The notes beneath the pieces are model-generated. The model made no database searches. It saw only the letters and a list, made by a program, of their open reading frames with translations, and had not been told where the DNA came from. A program made the position numbers and the translations under genes. A stretch of DNA of 64,000 nt from Tetranychus cinnabarinus. Its lineage: Eukaryota > Arthropoda > Arachnida > Trombidiformes > Tetranychidae. The stretch is from contig WHVY01000004.1 in the NCBI GenBank assembly GCA_022266195.1, positions 9,379,501 to 9,443,500 on the forward strand, given 5' to 3'. This document shows, piece by piece, positions 46,619 through 57,084 of the stretch (the first letter of the stretch is position 1; each line of letters starts with the position of its first letter).

Positions 46619-47195
46619 CTTGGACAGTGATGATGATTGGTAAAGAGTGTAACGTTGTTTTACAAAAACCAAGCATCAAAATAGAAGAGGTAAAAAGAGG
46701 TAGCGATCAAATTGTGTATAATTTCAAATATTGGTTAAAAAAAGGTAAAAATAAAAGATGTTCTTATTGGTGATGATGGTGGTATTGATAATAATGATAG
46801 TGGTAATGAAGAAGGAGAAATAAAGATGGTGATGATGAATATATAAAAAAACTGAAACCTCTTCACGTAAAAAAACTAAGCAACTTTAGAGTTTTTTTCA
46901 AACCATCCAACTTTACCTGAAATAAATCTACATAACAAAAACCTTGATTTTTTGAATCACCTGAAAAACACCAACTGCCATCTATATGTTTACATTCAAA
47001 GTACAGAAACCACAGTTTTTTGCTGTTATCGCCATCTATCGTTTCTAATAAGAAGCAAAGAATTACGTTAAATAATGTAATGTACGGCCTTAACGAAGAT
47101 TGAATTAGACTTAAACTTTCAGTTAAAACCAGACGCTTCTTCGAGTGTTCCGTTTTTCTTGGTTGAGACACATATTGATATCGATACTTGTTTAA
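46619..47195. other. Divergent promoter interval, WDR62-like / array copy A
   Basis: About 580 bases between the WDR62-like start and array copy A. The minus-strand frame at 46,863-47,237 is the shadow of copy A's 5' region. The core motif TTGAAAAGAGCGCTTT seen upstream of the other copies is absent, but the following part of that block (TTTCAGTTAAAACCAGACGCTTCTTCGAGTGTT) is preserved in substance near 47,120. Confidence 0.5.
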
Positions 47196-48090
47196 ATGGC
47201 AGAACATAATAACGATTCTGATAAAAGTAAGTCCCATTTAGTTATGATTTCAAGATAATTCACTCTTTACCTGTCATTTTTTATTCAGTTACTTTCAAAG
47301 TAAAGCATTTGGATCAATATCATGACATAGTCATTGATTTGAATGATGACAGAAATGAATACAAACATCAACAATTATTTGAACAGGTAAGTCAAGTTTG
47401 CTATTTAATCTTTTGACAATAACTTCTCACTATCTTTTTATTTATAGCTGGAATCAATAACAGGAGTACCGAGTAGATTTACAAGTGTGGTTATTATAAA
47501 GAGACCCAACGAAATTAACCGGTCTCTTCGAAATTCCTGGCACTTTCTGAACCAAAAAGCGTACTACAACATTTCACTAATTGAATCATTTAGCCTAAGA
47601 TGTATATTAATTGCTGCTCAACTTTTTTCATAGCTTCACTCCGGATTTGCTTATGCGATATCCAATCGGAGGAGACGATATCCGCAGCCCACATTTTCGC
47701 GATGGCGAGCGTTTCCATCTCCAATATTGGTTTGCTTATGAAGAGGGTATTTCCAATCGTATCAATATGCGTTATAAGTTAGTAGATGAAAGAGACCTTC
47801 CCGGAGGAGACTGTTGCCGACATTTCTGTCAATATCAATGTACTGAAGGTTACTTCAACAGGTTGAAGGATCTCGTTAGTAATGATGAATTGAATTCAAA
47901 AATTACGCAGCTTGTCCAGCCACTATTGGAAACTCTTTCACATTTAAGGTATTTGGAAGCGGACAAGATTTTCAGAGAGTTCAATGTTAAACAATATTTA
48001 TATCCAGTTTGTGTTTGGCTTCATAGGTGGAGAAGCTCAGTGAATGGTCATGCAAGTCAAGATGATCTTTATCTAAGAACTCGAGGTTAA
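47196..48090 (+). CDS. Array copy A: LRTRG-tail ubiquitin-like family protein
   Basis: Exons 47196..47226, 47289..47386, 47448..47560 and 47634..48090 join to 232 codons, with intron phases 1, 0 and 2 as in every other copy. Residues 11-109 have a ubiquitin-like order: strand ITFKVKHL, strand YHDIVID, a helix HQQLFEQLES, the turn ITGVPSRFT, strand SVVII, and after a variable loop RDGERFHLQYW. The second half has a Cys-rich patch (DCCRHFCQYQC), a long helical stretch (YFNRLKDLVSNDEL) and the tail YLRTRG at 227-232. No signal peptide and no membrane segment, so cytosolic or nuclear. No known family recognised; ubiquitin-like fold is inference. Donor 3 is GTACTA instead of the GTAAT of its sisters. 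The core upstream motif is missing here. A 3' fragment of this copy is duplicated at 51,747. Confidence 0.75.
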
Positions 48091-48707
48091 ATATCTGTAT
48101 TCAACGAATGAAATTAATTTAATTTTTCTTAGTAAACTCTTAAACTCGATTGTAGAGTATGGTTAAGAAATATGGTCCATCAACTGTACAAAGAGATCAG
48201 GTTAAACTTGAAATTCAATTTTGTCAAAGATTTTCGAAGAAACTTTTTTCTAGAAACATTAAACTAATGAAATCAATTTTACAACTAACAAATAATCAAC
48301 ACTCAACTCAAAGACAAAAGTTCACCTTTGCTTGAAGAAAGGCTTTTTTCGTCCCAAAATGAATTTCATCAAAGTGATAAAAGCTCATGATTAGACATTT
48401 TCAATTTCTTACATTTGTTACTCTGCCGATGGCCTTTTCATTGAGTTCCAACTCAATGAAACTATAACTCGAAGGAGCAGATTAAACTTTAAATCCAAAT
48501 AAACTCTTTTACATTTATGAGTCTATTGATAAATCTAAATGAATGAGCACCTTTTGCTTTTTTCAGTAAATTCTGCTTTTCATTTAAGTCTTAACCAAAG
48601 AGCAATGAATCTACTTTGGAAACGAAAACTTTTTGTTTCTAATTTTGGACTAAATGTTCCAATTTGATGATAAGGCTCACTTTTCATCACATTTTATCAG
48701 TTTTAAT
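48091..48707. repeat. Array spacer, flank unit 'beta'
   Basis: About 48,150-48,560 belongs to a noncoding unit that recurs at 53,140-53,490, 56,240-56,600 and, in part, 51,500-51,720 and 58,640-58,880. Landmarks are AAGAAATATGGTCCATCAAC, TTTGCTTGAAGAAAGGCTTT and CTGCCGATGGCCTTTTCATT. It was copied along with the genes, so the duplicated unit is longer than the coding region. Confidence 0.7.
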
Positions 48708-48709
48708 TA

Positions 48710-48846
48710 CCGTATTGACGCGTATCGTGGCGCCGCGCTTATAAAAAAGTACGCCATCATATAAGCGCCTCTATTGTCACAAAATTGTGCTTTTAAGAGT
48801 AACATTCTCATTATTAAGCCCGGTGCTACGATACGCGTCAATACGG
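48710..48846. mobile_element. MITE, 137 bp, TA target duplication
   Basis: Terminal inverted repeats begin CCGTATTGACGCGTATCGT and match at the other end with one mismatch over about 22 bases. TA lies on both sides (48,708-48,709 and 48,847-48,848), as in Tc1/mariner-type elements. The related place upstream of copy D (near 56,939-56,955) lacks the insert. Confidence 0.8.
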
Positions 48847-48929
48847 TAATAGCACAATTACTTGTTAAGATTGAAGTTAATATTGAAGTTAAGGTTGAAA
48901 AGGGCATGTCACAGAATGGAATATTTTCA

Positions 48930-48945
48930 TTTGAAAAGAGCGCTT
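48930..48945 (+). promoter_or_regulatory. Conserved upstream motif of copy B
   Basis: TTGAAAAGAGCGCTTT, with an AGCGCT palindrome, lies 158 bases before the ATG. It is followed by GGTCGACACTTGTTTTCGCC and, further on, CCAAACTTTTTTGAATTTT, the same order as in copies C, D and F. Confidence 0.6.
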
Positions 48946-49087
48946 TGATTCAGGTCGACACTTGTTTTCGCCCAACCACTTTTTATGTCCAAACTTTTTT
49001 GAATTTTTCTCAGTTTTACTCAAGCTTTCAGTTAAAACTAAACGCTTCTCCAAGTGTTGGAAATTGTCAGTATAAATACTTGTGAAA

Positions 49088-50003
49088 ATGGAAGATCAGA
49101 ATAATAGTTCTGATACTAATAAAAGTAAGTTTCATTTGTTGATGATTTCAAGATAATTCACTCTTTACCTTTCATTTTATTAAGTTACTTTCAAAGTGAA
49201 GCATTTGGATGAATATCATGAGATAGTCATTGATCCAAATGATGACAGATATGAATACAAAGACCAACACCAACAAATATTTGAACAGGTAAGTAAAGTT
49301 CAGTATTTGATCTCTGAACAATAACTCATCATTATCTATAAATTTATAGCTGGAATCAATAACTGGAGTGCCAAGTAGATATACAACTGATGTTATTATA
49401 CTACGAAACATGAACCCTTCCGACGTTAATAATATTGAACGGTATCTGTGGTGTTTTGAGAACCAAAAAACGTAATTCAACATTTTATCACTTGATATCA
49501 ATTATCATGCGATGTATGTTAATTAATTGCTTCTCAATTTTTTATATAGCTTCGCTCCTGATTCACTTTTAGAATACAATCCCGAGGACGATATATTCAG
49601 TCTTAATATTCGTGATGGTGAGCGCTTTCATCTCAAATATCGTGTTGGTTATCAGTATAGTATTTCCAAGCGTATAAGTATGTGTTATCGCCTGGTAGAA
49701 GAAAGAGACGTTCCTGAAGAAGGCTGTGGTCTAAATGTATGTCAATTCAGACGCACTGAGAATTATTTCAAAAGGTTGAAAGATCTCGTTAGTAATGATG
49801 AATTGAATGCAAAAATTACTCAGCTTGTCCAACCACTATTTGAAATTTCATCACCGGAAACATATTTGGAAGCTTGGAAGATTTTAAAAGAGTTCAATGT
49901 TAAACAATATTTATATCCATCTTGTGACGTGGATTATAGGTGGAGACTTGCAGTGGATGGTCATGCACGGCAAAATGATCTCTATCTAAGAACTCGAGGT
50001 TAA
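49088..50003 (+). CDS. Array copy B: LRTRG-tail ubiquitin-like family protein
   Basis: Exons 49088..49124, 49185..49288, 49350..49471 and 49550..50003 join to 238 codons. The first exon is six bases longer than in most sisters (an extra two residues, TN). Residues 13-118 hold the ubiquitin-like region: ITFKVKHL, YHEIVID, the helix HQQIFEQLES, GVPSRYT, DVIIL and NIRDGERFHLKY at 107-118. The second half carries GCGLNVCQF, YFKRLKDLVSNDELNAK and the end DLYLRTRG. Splice sites are all standard. The coding sequence is closest by eye to copy C, and long stretches of the last exon are the same. The conserved upstream block is complete, and a MITE sits about 240 bases upstream. Cytosolic or nuclear by absence of targeting signals. 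Function unknown. Confidence 0.78.
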
Positions 50004-50410
50004 ACCTTTAGAGTATCTGCCCGTGGTGAATGAACTTGGTTTAAATTTTACTCAATGAACTGAGTTGAGAGTTTAAATTGACCATTCCTCAAAAATAGCC
50101 ATTAAAGTTTGATAAATCCAAAAATTTACTCTGATTCGCTACTCGGTATTCACTCGTTGAAGGACTGAATAATATTTGGTTGGATTCGATTCCTTTTGAT
50201 GTTCAAACAAAATCGAACAAAAGATGAATTAAGAAAATAAACATTTTGTGCAGATCGCTTTCAGGAATATTAGGTGTTAAAAAGTAATGTTTGCATTAGC
50301 TTCCTGATGGATACAAGTTCCAACCAAAATGGCATGACACTGGGATAGGGATTGTATCCAATTCAAGAGAAATATTGAATAAAGAAAATAGAAAAAGTTC
50401 CATTGAAAAT
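50004..50410. repeat. Array spacer, flank unit 'alpha'
   Basis: Noncoding unit that follows the stop of copy B and recurs after copies C (55,637-56,050), D (58,440-58,640, part) and F (61,460-61,700), with another piece at 61,930-62,240. Landmarks: CTGAGTTGAGAGTTTAAATT, AGGTGTTAAAAAGTAATGTT and TTCAAGAGAAATATTGAATA. Confidence 0.7.
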
Positions 50411-50788
50411 AGAAAGGGAATGAAATTTAGTTTTGAAGCAACTTACAGTCCAATTATAATAAAGATTTAATTATTGCATCGCTCGCGTTACAATTTAATC
50501 CATGATAGTAATGCCGATTCTTTACAAGCTCATTTGGATCTAGCCTCAATAAACTTCAGTATCTTTGAGAATATCATGTTTACAAAGAAAAGCTAATGTT
50601 TTCTTAAGTTGTCTTTACAAATAGAGACAATTATTGTCCTTCTGAAACACCATTTCAATAGATATCGATCGCCAACTGTGATCACTGATCACTGACTCAT
50701 CATTCATGAATTCATAATTGTAAATATATGAAAGTTATTTTTTTACTGTTTCCGAGCTCAGATCATTTTAATATTGATATTTGTTATA

Positions 50789-50819
50789 ATGGGAGAACAG
50801 AATAACAATGCTTATGAAA
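50789..50819 (+). pseudogene. Array remnant: exon 1 only
   Basis: ATG GGA GAA CAG begins a 31-base block with the same length as exon 1 of its sisters, ending in a donor GTAAAT. No exon 2, 3 or 4 follows. The sequence after it (flank unit 'gamma', 50,824-51,187) is shared with the remnants at 52,376 and 59,100. The upstream core motif is missing. Confidence 0.6.
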
Positions 50820-51187
50820 GTAAATTTTATTTTCAATTTGAAGTTTTTCCCTCTCATATCTGTAACACCATTATTTGCTTGAATCAGCTAACGAAAGCAA
50901 GTTGAACTTGAATAATTTATATCTACACATATTTTAATAAAGACAAAACAGGAAATTCACACCAAAAATTGTGACCAACCTGAACAGATTCTGAGGAAAA
51001 TTTTTAAATATAGAATATTGTAGAATGAAAGCTGTAATTAAACTACAATCACGAAAATAGCCAGAGTTTAATCAGAATTCAGGTTAAAGAGAAATACCCG
51101 TTTAAACAGGGTTAGGAAATGTGAAAACTGTAATAAAATCTTTTGACTTTGAGAGAAAATCTTTTTCGTATTCAAGTTGATGCTTTA
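50820..51187. repeat. Array flank unit 'gamma', first copy
   Basis: Noncoding block with landmarks GAAGTTTTTC, AAATTGTGACCAA-type sequence and AAATACCCG...AACAGGGTT. It recurs at 52,407-52,790 and 59,590-60,010, always after an array copy that has lost its 3' exons. Confidence 0.65.
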
Positions 51188-51193
51188 TTGTTG

Positions 51194-51467
51194 AGTAGTA
51201 AGTTAGAAGGGAAGAGCTGAATGGGCGGAGCCAAAGATTGTCAACTCTTCGCTCTTAAAGGAGCGAAACTAGTCTCAGGTCGGAAAGGGGGTGGAGGTTC
51301 AAGAGAGAGTTCGAGGAATACTCAGATGAGCATTGCTCAAAAAAACGAAAAATGTAATTCATTTTTGATTAAAAATAAAAGAAATTGAAACTTTTGAAAC
51401 TTTCGAGTTGCTTCATTTGAATCATGTTTGACCCGCCCCTTCGACTCTTCCCTTCTAACTTACTACT
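51194..51467. mobile_element. MITE, 274 bp, perfect 23-bp terminal repeats
   Basis: Begins AGTAGTAAGTTAGAAGGGAA and ends with its exact reverse complement over 23 bases. TTGTTG occurs on both sides (51,188-51,193 and 51,468-51,473). The sister sequence near 56,196-56,210 reads GGTTATTGTTGGATTAAG without the insert, which marks the empty site and a 6-base duplication. Superfamily not assigned. Confidence 0.82.
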
Positions 51468-51746
51468 TTGTTGGATTAAAAGTACATGTAATACAGTCAA
51501 TGGAATCAATTTATAGCAAAGGCTCGACATTCAACTCAAAGGAGAAATTTTTACCTTTGCTTGAAGAAATGTTTCTTTTTCGCCTCAAAGTGAATCCAAA
51601 GTGACAATAGCTAAAGATTTCAAATTTTGGATTTGTTAGTCTGCCGATGGCTTTTTCATTGAATCCAAAGCCTTTTATTATCACTCGGAGTAGCAATCCA
51701 ATTGTAAATCTAACAATGGAGCCTTACTACATGTCAGAATTTTTTT

Positions 51747-51854
51747 AATGTTAAACAATATTTATATCCAGTTTGTGTTTGGCTTCATAGGTGGAGAAGC
51801 TCAGTGAATGGTCATGCAAGTCAAGATGATCTTTATCTAAGAACTCGAGGTTAA
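51747..51854 (+). pseudogene. Array remnant: 3' end of the last exon
   Basis: A 36-codon fragment from AATGTTAAACAATA to the stop, ending in the same LRTRG. It looks identical to the end of copy A (from about 47,983) and the likeness continues about 50 bases past the stop. It has no upstream exons. It is a recent partial duplication or a gene-conversion tract. Confidence 0.75.
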
Positions 51855-52125
51855 ATATCGTTATCAACGAATGAAATTAATTTAATTTTTCTTAGTAAAC
51901 ACTTCTGTTTTAATTTGCATAATGAATCTCAATGAAATATTAATTTTACCTGGTATTCATTTCAGTACAAGGTGAATATGGGAAATAGTAAAGTACATGA
52001 TGATGAACGAAGCCTAATGAACTAAACTCAATTCTTCGAGAACACAAAAAGTGGACTTTTGTTGATAGCAATTAAGAAATGTGCTGATTCATTCATTGAT
52101 TTAAAATTTGTAGATATTGGAAATA

Positions 52126-52298
52126 CAGCTTGTTGGAAAATTAAGTTTCGCCCATCAAACAGTTGAAGATACGAATAAGTTTATCAGATTAGTTTTAATC
52201 GAAATCTCCATTGCTTATACAATTGATTTTTAGTCTTATCAATTTAGATGCGTATCCTCAACTGTTTGATGGGCGAAACTTAATTTTCCAACAAGCTG
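52126..52298. mobile_element. MITE, 173 bp, long terminal repeats, TA duplication
   Basis: Starts CAGCTTGTTGGAAAATTAAG; the reverse complement closes the element, and the arms pair over about 50 bases with a single mismatch seen. TA at 52,124-52,125 and 52,299-52,300. Tc1/mariner-like target choice; no coding capacity. Confidence 0.82.
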
Positions 52299-52375
52299 TA
52301 TATGTATTAAATATTTGAAAGTTGTTATTTATTGCTTCCCAGCTCAGACACACATTGACATTGATACTTGTTAAA

Positions 52376-52406
52376 ATGCCTGAACAGAATAAAAATTCTG
52401 ATGAAA
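52376..52406 (+). pseudogene. Array remnant: exon 1 only
   Basis: ATG CCT GAA CAG AAT opens a 31-base block like exon 1 of the intact copies (product start MPEQNKNSDE), but the donor has decayed to GTGATT. Flank unit gamma follows directly (52,407-52,790). Exons 2-4 are absent. Confidence 0.6.
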
Positions 52407-53500
52407 GTGATTTATTTTCAATTTGAAGTTTTTCACTTGATACCTGCAATAACAAAATTATTAAATTGAATCAGATAAGTTTAACTTGAATAACTTACAT
52501 TACACAATCTACTTTAAAGTCAAAACAGTGAGCTTTTTGCGCGCAAATTGTGACCAAACTGAACGTATTTTAAAGAAAATTACAAAATACCATGAGAGAC
52601 ATAATTGAACTGCATCACGAAAAATATACAATAATCAGAATTCAGGCTACTGAGGCTACTAAATACCCGTAAACAGGGTTGGGGCAACAGGTAGAATCTG
52701 TAATTCAATCTATTGACTTCAGTATAAAAACTTTTTTCGCATTAAGGTTGATGTTAGTTTTGTTAGATTAGGAAAACATATGTAACATTTTGAGGCCATT
52801 TAATAAGATTTATTAATAATAATCATTTATCGGACAATATCCCATTGAATTAACTAAATTTAGTTAAACTAATAATTAAATAAATACTACGTCCAAGCAC
52901 TAGTTCCAGTCATTTTCCAGTTACCACTTTGGAGTCATAATTACAACTGCCCTCAATAATCCTTTAATTAAAACAAAGAGTTAATTATGCCCTTCTGACC
53001 ATTGTTGAGAATAAGAAATAAGACAGGGGAATAGACAGAATAAAGAAAGAGGAGAATAATTTGGACCATTTCTCTTTCTCAATTTGAACACTTGATGTTT
53101 GAATGTTACACATATAAAACCGATTAATGTCGATTAAAGAGTCTGGTCAAGAAATATGGTCCCTCAACTGTGCAGAGAGATCAGGTTAAACTTGAAACTC
53201 AATTTTTTCAAAGATTTTCCATCAGAGAAACTTTTTTATAAAACTAATGAAATCAATCTCACAACCAACAAGAATCAACACTCACCTCAAAGAAATTTAC
53301 CTTTGCTTGAAGAAAGGCTTTTTTTTGTCTCAAAATGAATTTTATCAAAGTGATAAAAGCGCAAAATTAGACCTTTCCAATTTCTTACATTTGTTAGTCT
53401 GCCGATGGCCTTTTCATTGAATCAAAACTCTTAAATTATCGCTCGAAGGGGCAGATTAGACTGTAAATCCAAGTAAACTGTTTTACATACATGTATATGA
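52407..53500. repeat. Array spacer: unit gamma, unique AT-rich DNA, unit beta
   Basis: 52,407-52,790 is the second copy of unit gamma. 52,790-53,130 is AT-rich and I see nothing in it. 53,140-53,490 is a copy of unit beta, close to 48,150-48,560. The frame at 53,156-53,338 lies in unit beta and is not a gene. Confidence 0.6.
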
Positions 53501-54526
53501 CCGATATCTTTTCTAATGGGGTTCACATTCATCACCGGTTTTCAGTATAAGGCGGTTTAACCGAAAACTATGATACATGAAGAAAAGTTTCATATACCAT
53601 TCGATAGGTCTTATTAAGATCTATTGATTTTCAAAGTTTGAAAAAGATTGGACTTATGGTCCGGTCTTAAATGGCCTCAAAAGTTGGCACTTTGACCTCA
53701 AATAACTCGAAAACCGCCGATTCAACCAAAAAATCGTTTTTATTTTTGAACTTAGCATGAAAAACTGTATTATGTTTGAAAAGTTGAGTCCTTAACTCCC
53801 AAGGATAAAAAAGTGAAAAATTCTGGAGACCCTCCTTTGATAACAAACTTATTTAGAAGACAGAATCTAAAGAAAAATTCTTGGAGTTTCCTATTTATTA
53901 TTATATTTACTGTTTAAATTACCTAAACCAACTCAATACCCTTTCACTAAGAACACATAGAGATTTGAAGCAACTAAATTATTTTTAATTTTTTTAGATA
54001 AAAGTTTTTTTATTACTGTTTCGGATTATCCAGTTAGTTTTATTGATATTTAAACAAGTCAAAGATTATCCATCGGTAAGGGTGAACGAGAACCCGTCAG
54101 CTCACTTTTTCATCTTCAACGCCTCAGCTAGCGGGAATGAAAGTATCAGCGCTAAGAGCTGACTCAATACTCGTTAATTGAATCAAATCTGATTTAACCT
54201 AAAATAATCTATCTTAGATTGGCATCAAATAATCAAATATTAATAAATCCAGACTAGATTTAGCAAATAAGATTTGATTTAATTCGAGGGATCTGAGTCC
54301 ATTCTGTGCTCGAGGAGGATCCTTTTCTCACCAAAATACTGTTTTACATTTTCGTAGATTAATTAAATCATAAATTGATACAAGGTAAATATGGTAATAG
54401 TAAAGTACATGATGATGAACGAAGCCTAATGAAATAAAATTCATTCTGACAAAAGTGGACATTTTGATGAGGCTTTTTTCGTCCCAAAATGAATTTTATC
54501 AAAGAATGGAATATTTTCATTTTTAT
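53500..54526. other. Array spacer without recognised content
   Basis: 53,500-53,850 has a different texture from the rest of the array (ACCGGTTTTCAGTATAAGGC, AAAACCGCCGATTCAACC) and may be a piece of a dispersed repeat. 54,361-54,425 matches 51,963-52,020 (AAGTACATGATGATGAACGA), another spacer duplication. No gene seen. Confidence 0.45.
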
Positions 54527-54542
54527 TTGAAAAGAGCGCTTT
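54527..54542 (+). promoter_or_regulatory. Conserved upstream motif of copy C
   Basis: TTGAAAAGAGCGCTTT, 160 bases before the ATG, followed by GAGGTCGACACTTATTTTCG and the CCAAACTTTTTTGAATTTT part of the block. Confidence 0.6.
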
Positions 54543-54686
54543 GGCTGAGGTCGACACTTATTTTCGCCCAATCTTTAAAGTCCAAACTTTTTTGAATTTT
54601 TGTCGGTTTTACTTAAGCTTTCAGTTCAAACTAAACGCTTTTTCGAGTGTTGGGTGTTTGCCAGTATAAATATAATAATTATTAAA

Positions 54687-55615
54687 ATGGAAGAACTGAA
54701 TCACAATTCTGATAAAAGTAAGTTTCATTTTATTTATGATTTCAAGATAATTCACTCTTTACCTGTCATTGCATTCAGTTACTTTCAAAGTGAAGCATTT
54801 GAATGAATATCATGATATAGTCATTGATCCAAATGATGACAGATATGAATACAAAGACCAACACCAACAAATATTTGAACAGGCAAGTAAAGTTCTGTAT
54901 CCCAGTAAGTAAAGTTTGCTATCTTTTGACTATAATTTCTCATTTTTTATGCATTCATAGATGGAATCAATAACTGGAGTACCAAGTAGATATACAACTG
55001 CATTTATTATACCTATAAACATGAACCCTTCCGACGTTAATAATACTGTACGGTTTCTGAGGGGTTTTTACAACCAAAAAGCGTAATACAACATTTCATA
55101 ACTTGATATCAATTATTCTGTATAATGATTAATTGTTTCTCAACTTTTTCCATAGCTTCGCTCATGATTTACGCATGGAATACACGTATTACATGGATGA
55201 CGATATATTCAATGTAAATATTCGTGATGGTGAGCGCTTTCATCTCAAATATCGTGTTGGTTATGAGTATAGTATTTCCAAGCGTATAAGTATGGTTTAT
55301 TACCTGGAAGAAGAAAGACTCGTTCCTGAAGAAGGCTGTGGTCTAAATTTATGTCAATTCACACGCACTGAGAGTTACTTCAAAAGGTTGAAAGATCTCG
55401 TTAGTAATGATGAATTGAATGCAAAAATTACTCAGCTTGTCCAACCACTATTTGAAATTGCATCACATGAAACACTTACGGAAGCTTACAAGATTTTAAA
55501 AGAGTTCAATGTTTTACAAAATTTCTATGCAGTTTGTGATTTGGATCATAGGTGGAGACTTGCAGAGACTGGTGATGCACGGCAAAATGATCTTTATCTA
55601 AGAACTCGAGGTTAA
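54687..55615 (+). CDS. Array copy C: LRTRG-tail ubiquitin-like family protein
   Basis: Exons 54687..54717, 54779..54882, 54961..55082 and 55156..55615 join to 238 codons. The second donor is GC (CAG|GCAAGT), a recognised minor donor class; with GT lost, a nearby GTAAGT at 54,905 is the alternative, but it would change the frame. The ubiquitin-like region is as in copy B (KHLNEYHDIVID, FEQMESITGVPSRYT, NIRDGERFHLKY). The region before the last strand is altered (HDLRMEYTYYMDDD). Second half: GCGLNLCQF, YFKRLKDLVSNDELNAK; the helix end differs (NVLQNFYAVCDLDHRW). The tail DLYLRTRG is unchanged. If the GC donor is not used, this copy would be a pseudogene; the intact last exon argues for use. 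Confidence 0.7.
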
Positions 55616-57084
55616 ACCTTTAGAGTATCTGCCCGTGGTGTATGAACTTGGTTGAAATTTTACTCAATAAACTGAGTTGAGAGTTTAAATTGACCATTCC
55701 TCAAAAATATTCATTAAAGTTGGATAAATTCGAATGTTCACAATAGTTTGATAAATCCGAAAATTTACTCTGATTCGCAACTCGGTATTCCCTCGTTGAG
55801 GAACCGAATAATACTTGGTTGGATTTTATTCCTTTTAATGTCGCAACAAAATAAAATAAAAGATAAAATAAGTAAATAAACATTTTGTGCAGATCTTTTT
55901 CAGGAATATTAGGTGTTAAAAAGTAATGTTTGCATTAGCTTCCTGATGGATACAAGTTCCAACCAAAATGACATGGCACTGGGATAGGGATTGTACCCAA
56001 TTCAAGAGAAATATTGAATAAAGAAATTAGAAAAAGTTTTATTGAAAATGGAAAGGGAATGAAATTCAGTTTTGAAGCCACTCACAGACCTATTACAATA
56101 CATGTGGAATTATTGCGCGCTCGGGGAAAATGTAGAACCTTTTATTCAATCTATTGACTTTGGGATAAAAACTTTTTTCGCGTGTAGGTTGGTGGGTTAT
56201 TGTTGGATTAAGAGAACATATAAAACCGTCTTTCGATATAAAAGTTTGGTTAAGAAACATGGTCCATCAACTGTACTGGAAAAGATCAGGTTAAACTTGG
56301 AACACAATTTCGTCGAAAATTTTCCATAAGAGAAACTTTTTTATAAAACTAATGAAATCAATTTTACAACAACAAATAATTAACAATCAACTCAAAGAAA
56401 AAAATCACCTTTGCTTGAAGAAAGGCTTTTTCCGTCCCAAAATGAATTTCATCAAAGTGATAAAAGCTCATGATTAGACATTTTCAATTTCTTACATTTT
56501 TTAGTCTACCGATGGCCTTTTCATTGAGTCCCAACACTTTAATTATCGCTCGAAGTGACAGATTAAACTGTAAATCAAAGTAAACTCTTTTACATATATG
56601 AATCTATTGATAATTCATATGAATGAGCACCTTTGCTTTTTTTCAGTAAACTCTGCTTTTCATTTTCGATTCAATTTACTTTATGTCGGTGCCTTTGATT
56701 AATTATTGATTGTTGATCATCGCTTTGGAAATATCTTCTCGTCACATTAAATTATAAACTTATTGGTTGAAGAATCTTAAAATAATTTGATCCAATGATT
56801 TCTTATGAGTTTACTCTTAATAACTAAACAGCAATGAGTCTACTTCGGGAATAAAAAACTTTTTGTTTCTAATATTGAACTATTACATATTCCAATTTAC
56901 TGAACTGTTGAAAGATGATTAGATCAAATTTTATCAGTTTTAATTGTTAGCACATGTTACTTGTTAATATTGTGAGAAACCTAGATAAATTTTGTCCACT
57001 TAAGTGGTCTTAATCTTAAGAGTTAATCGGCATTTCACAATATTGGAGTTAGGGTTGAAAAGCCATTTCCAAAGCCAATGTAAG
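55616..57084. repeat. Array spacer: units alpha and beta
   Basis: 55,637-56,050 is unit alpha, very similar to 50,029-50,400. 56,240-56,600 is unit beta. Between them, around 56,196-56,210, is the empty site for the 51,194 MITE. The frame at 56,072-56,329 runs through these noncoding units and is not a gene. 56,640-57,080 resembles the region upstream of copy B, without the 48,710 MITE. Confidence 0.65.

Noticed and set aside
46863..47237. 124-codon minus-strand frame considered as an N-terminal exon of the WDR62-like gene
   Set aside because: It overlaps the 5' region and exon 1 of array copy A and shows no likeness to the WDR62/MAPKBP1 N-terminus.
49070..49080. TATAAATA just before the ATG of copies B, C and D as a TATA box
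   Set aside because: It lies only about 10-20 bases before the start codon, too close for a start site 25-30 bases downstream; it is more likely 5' untranslated sequence.
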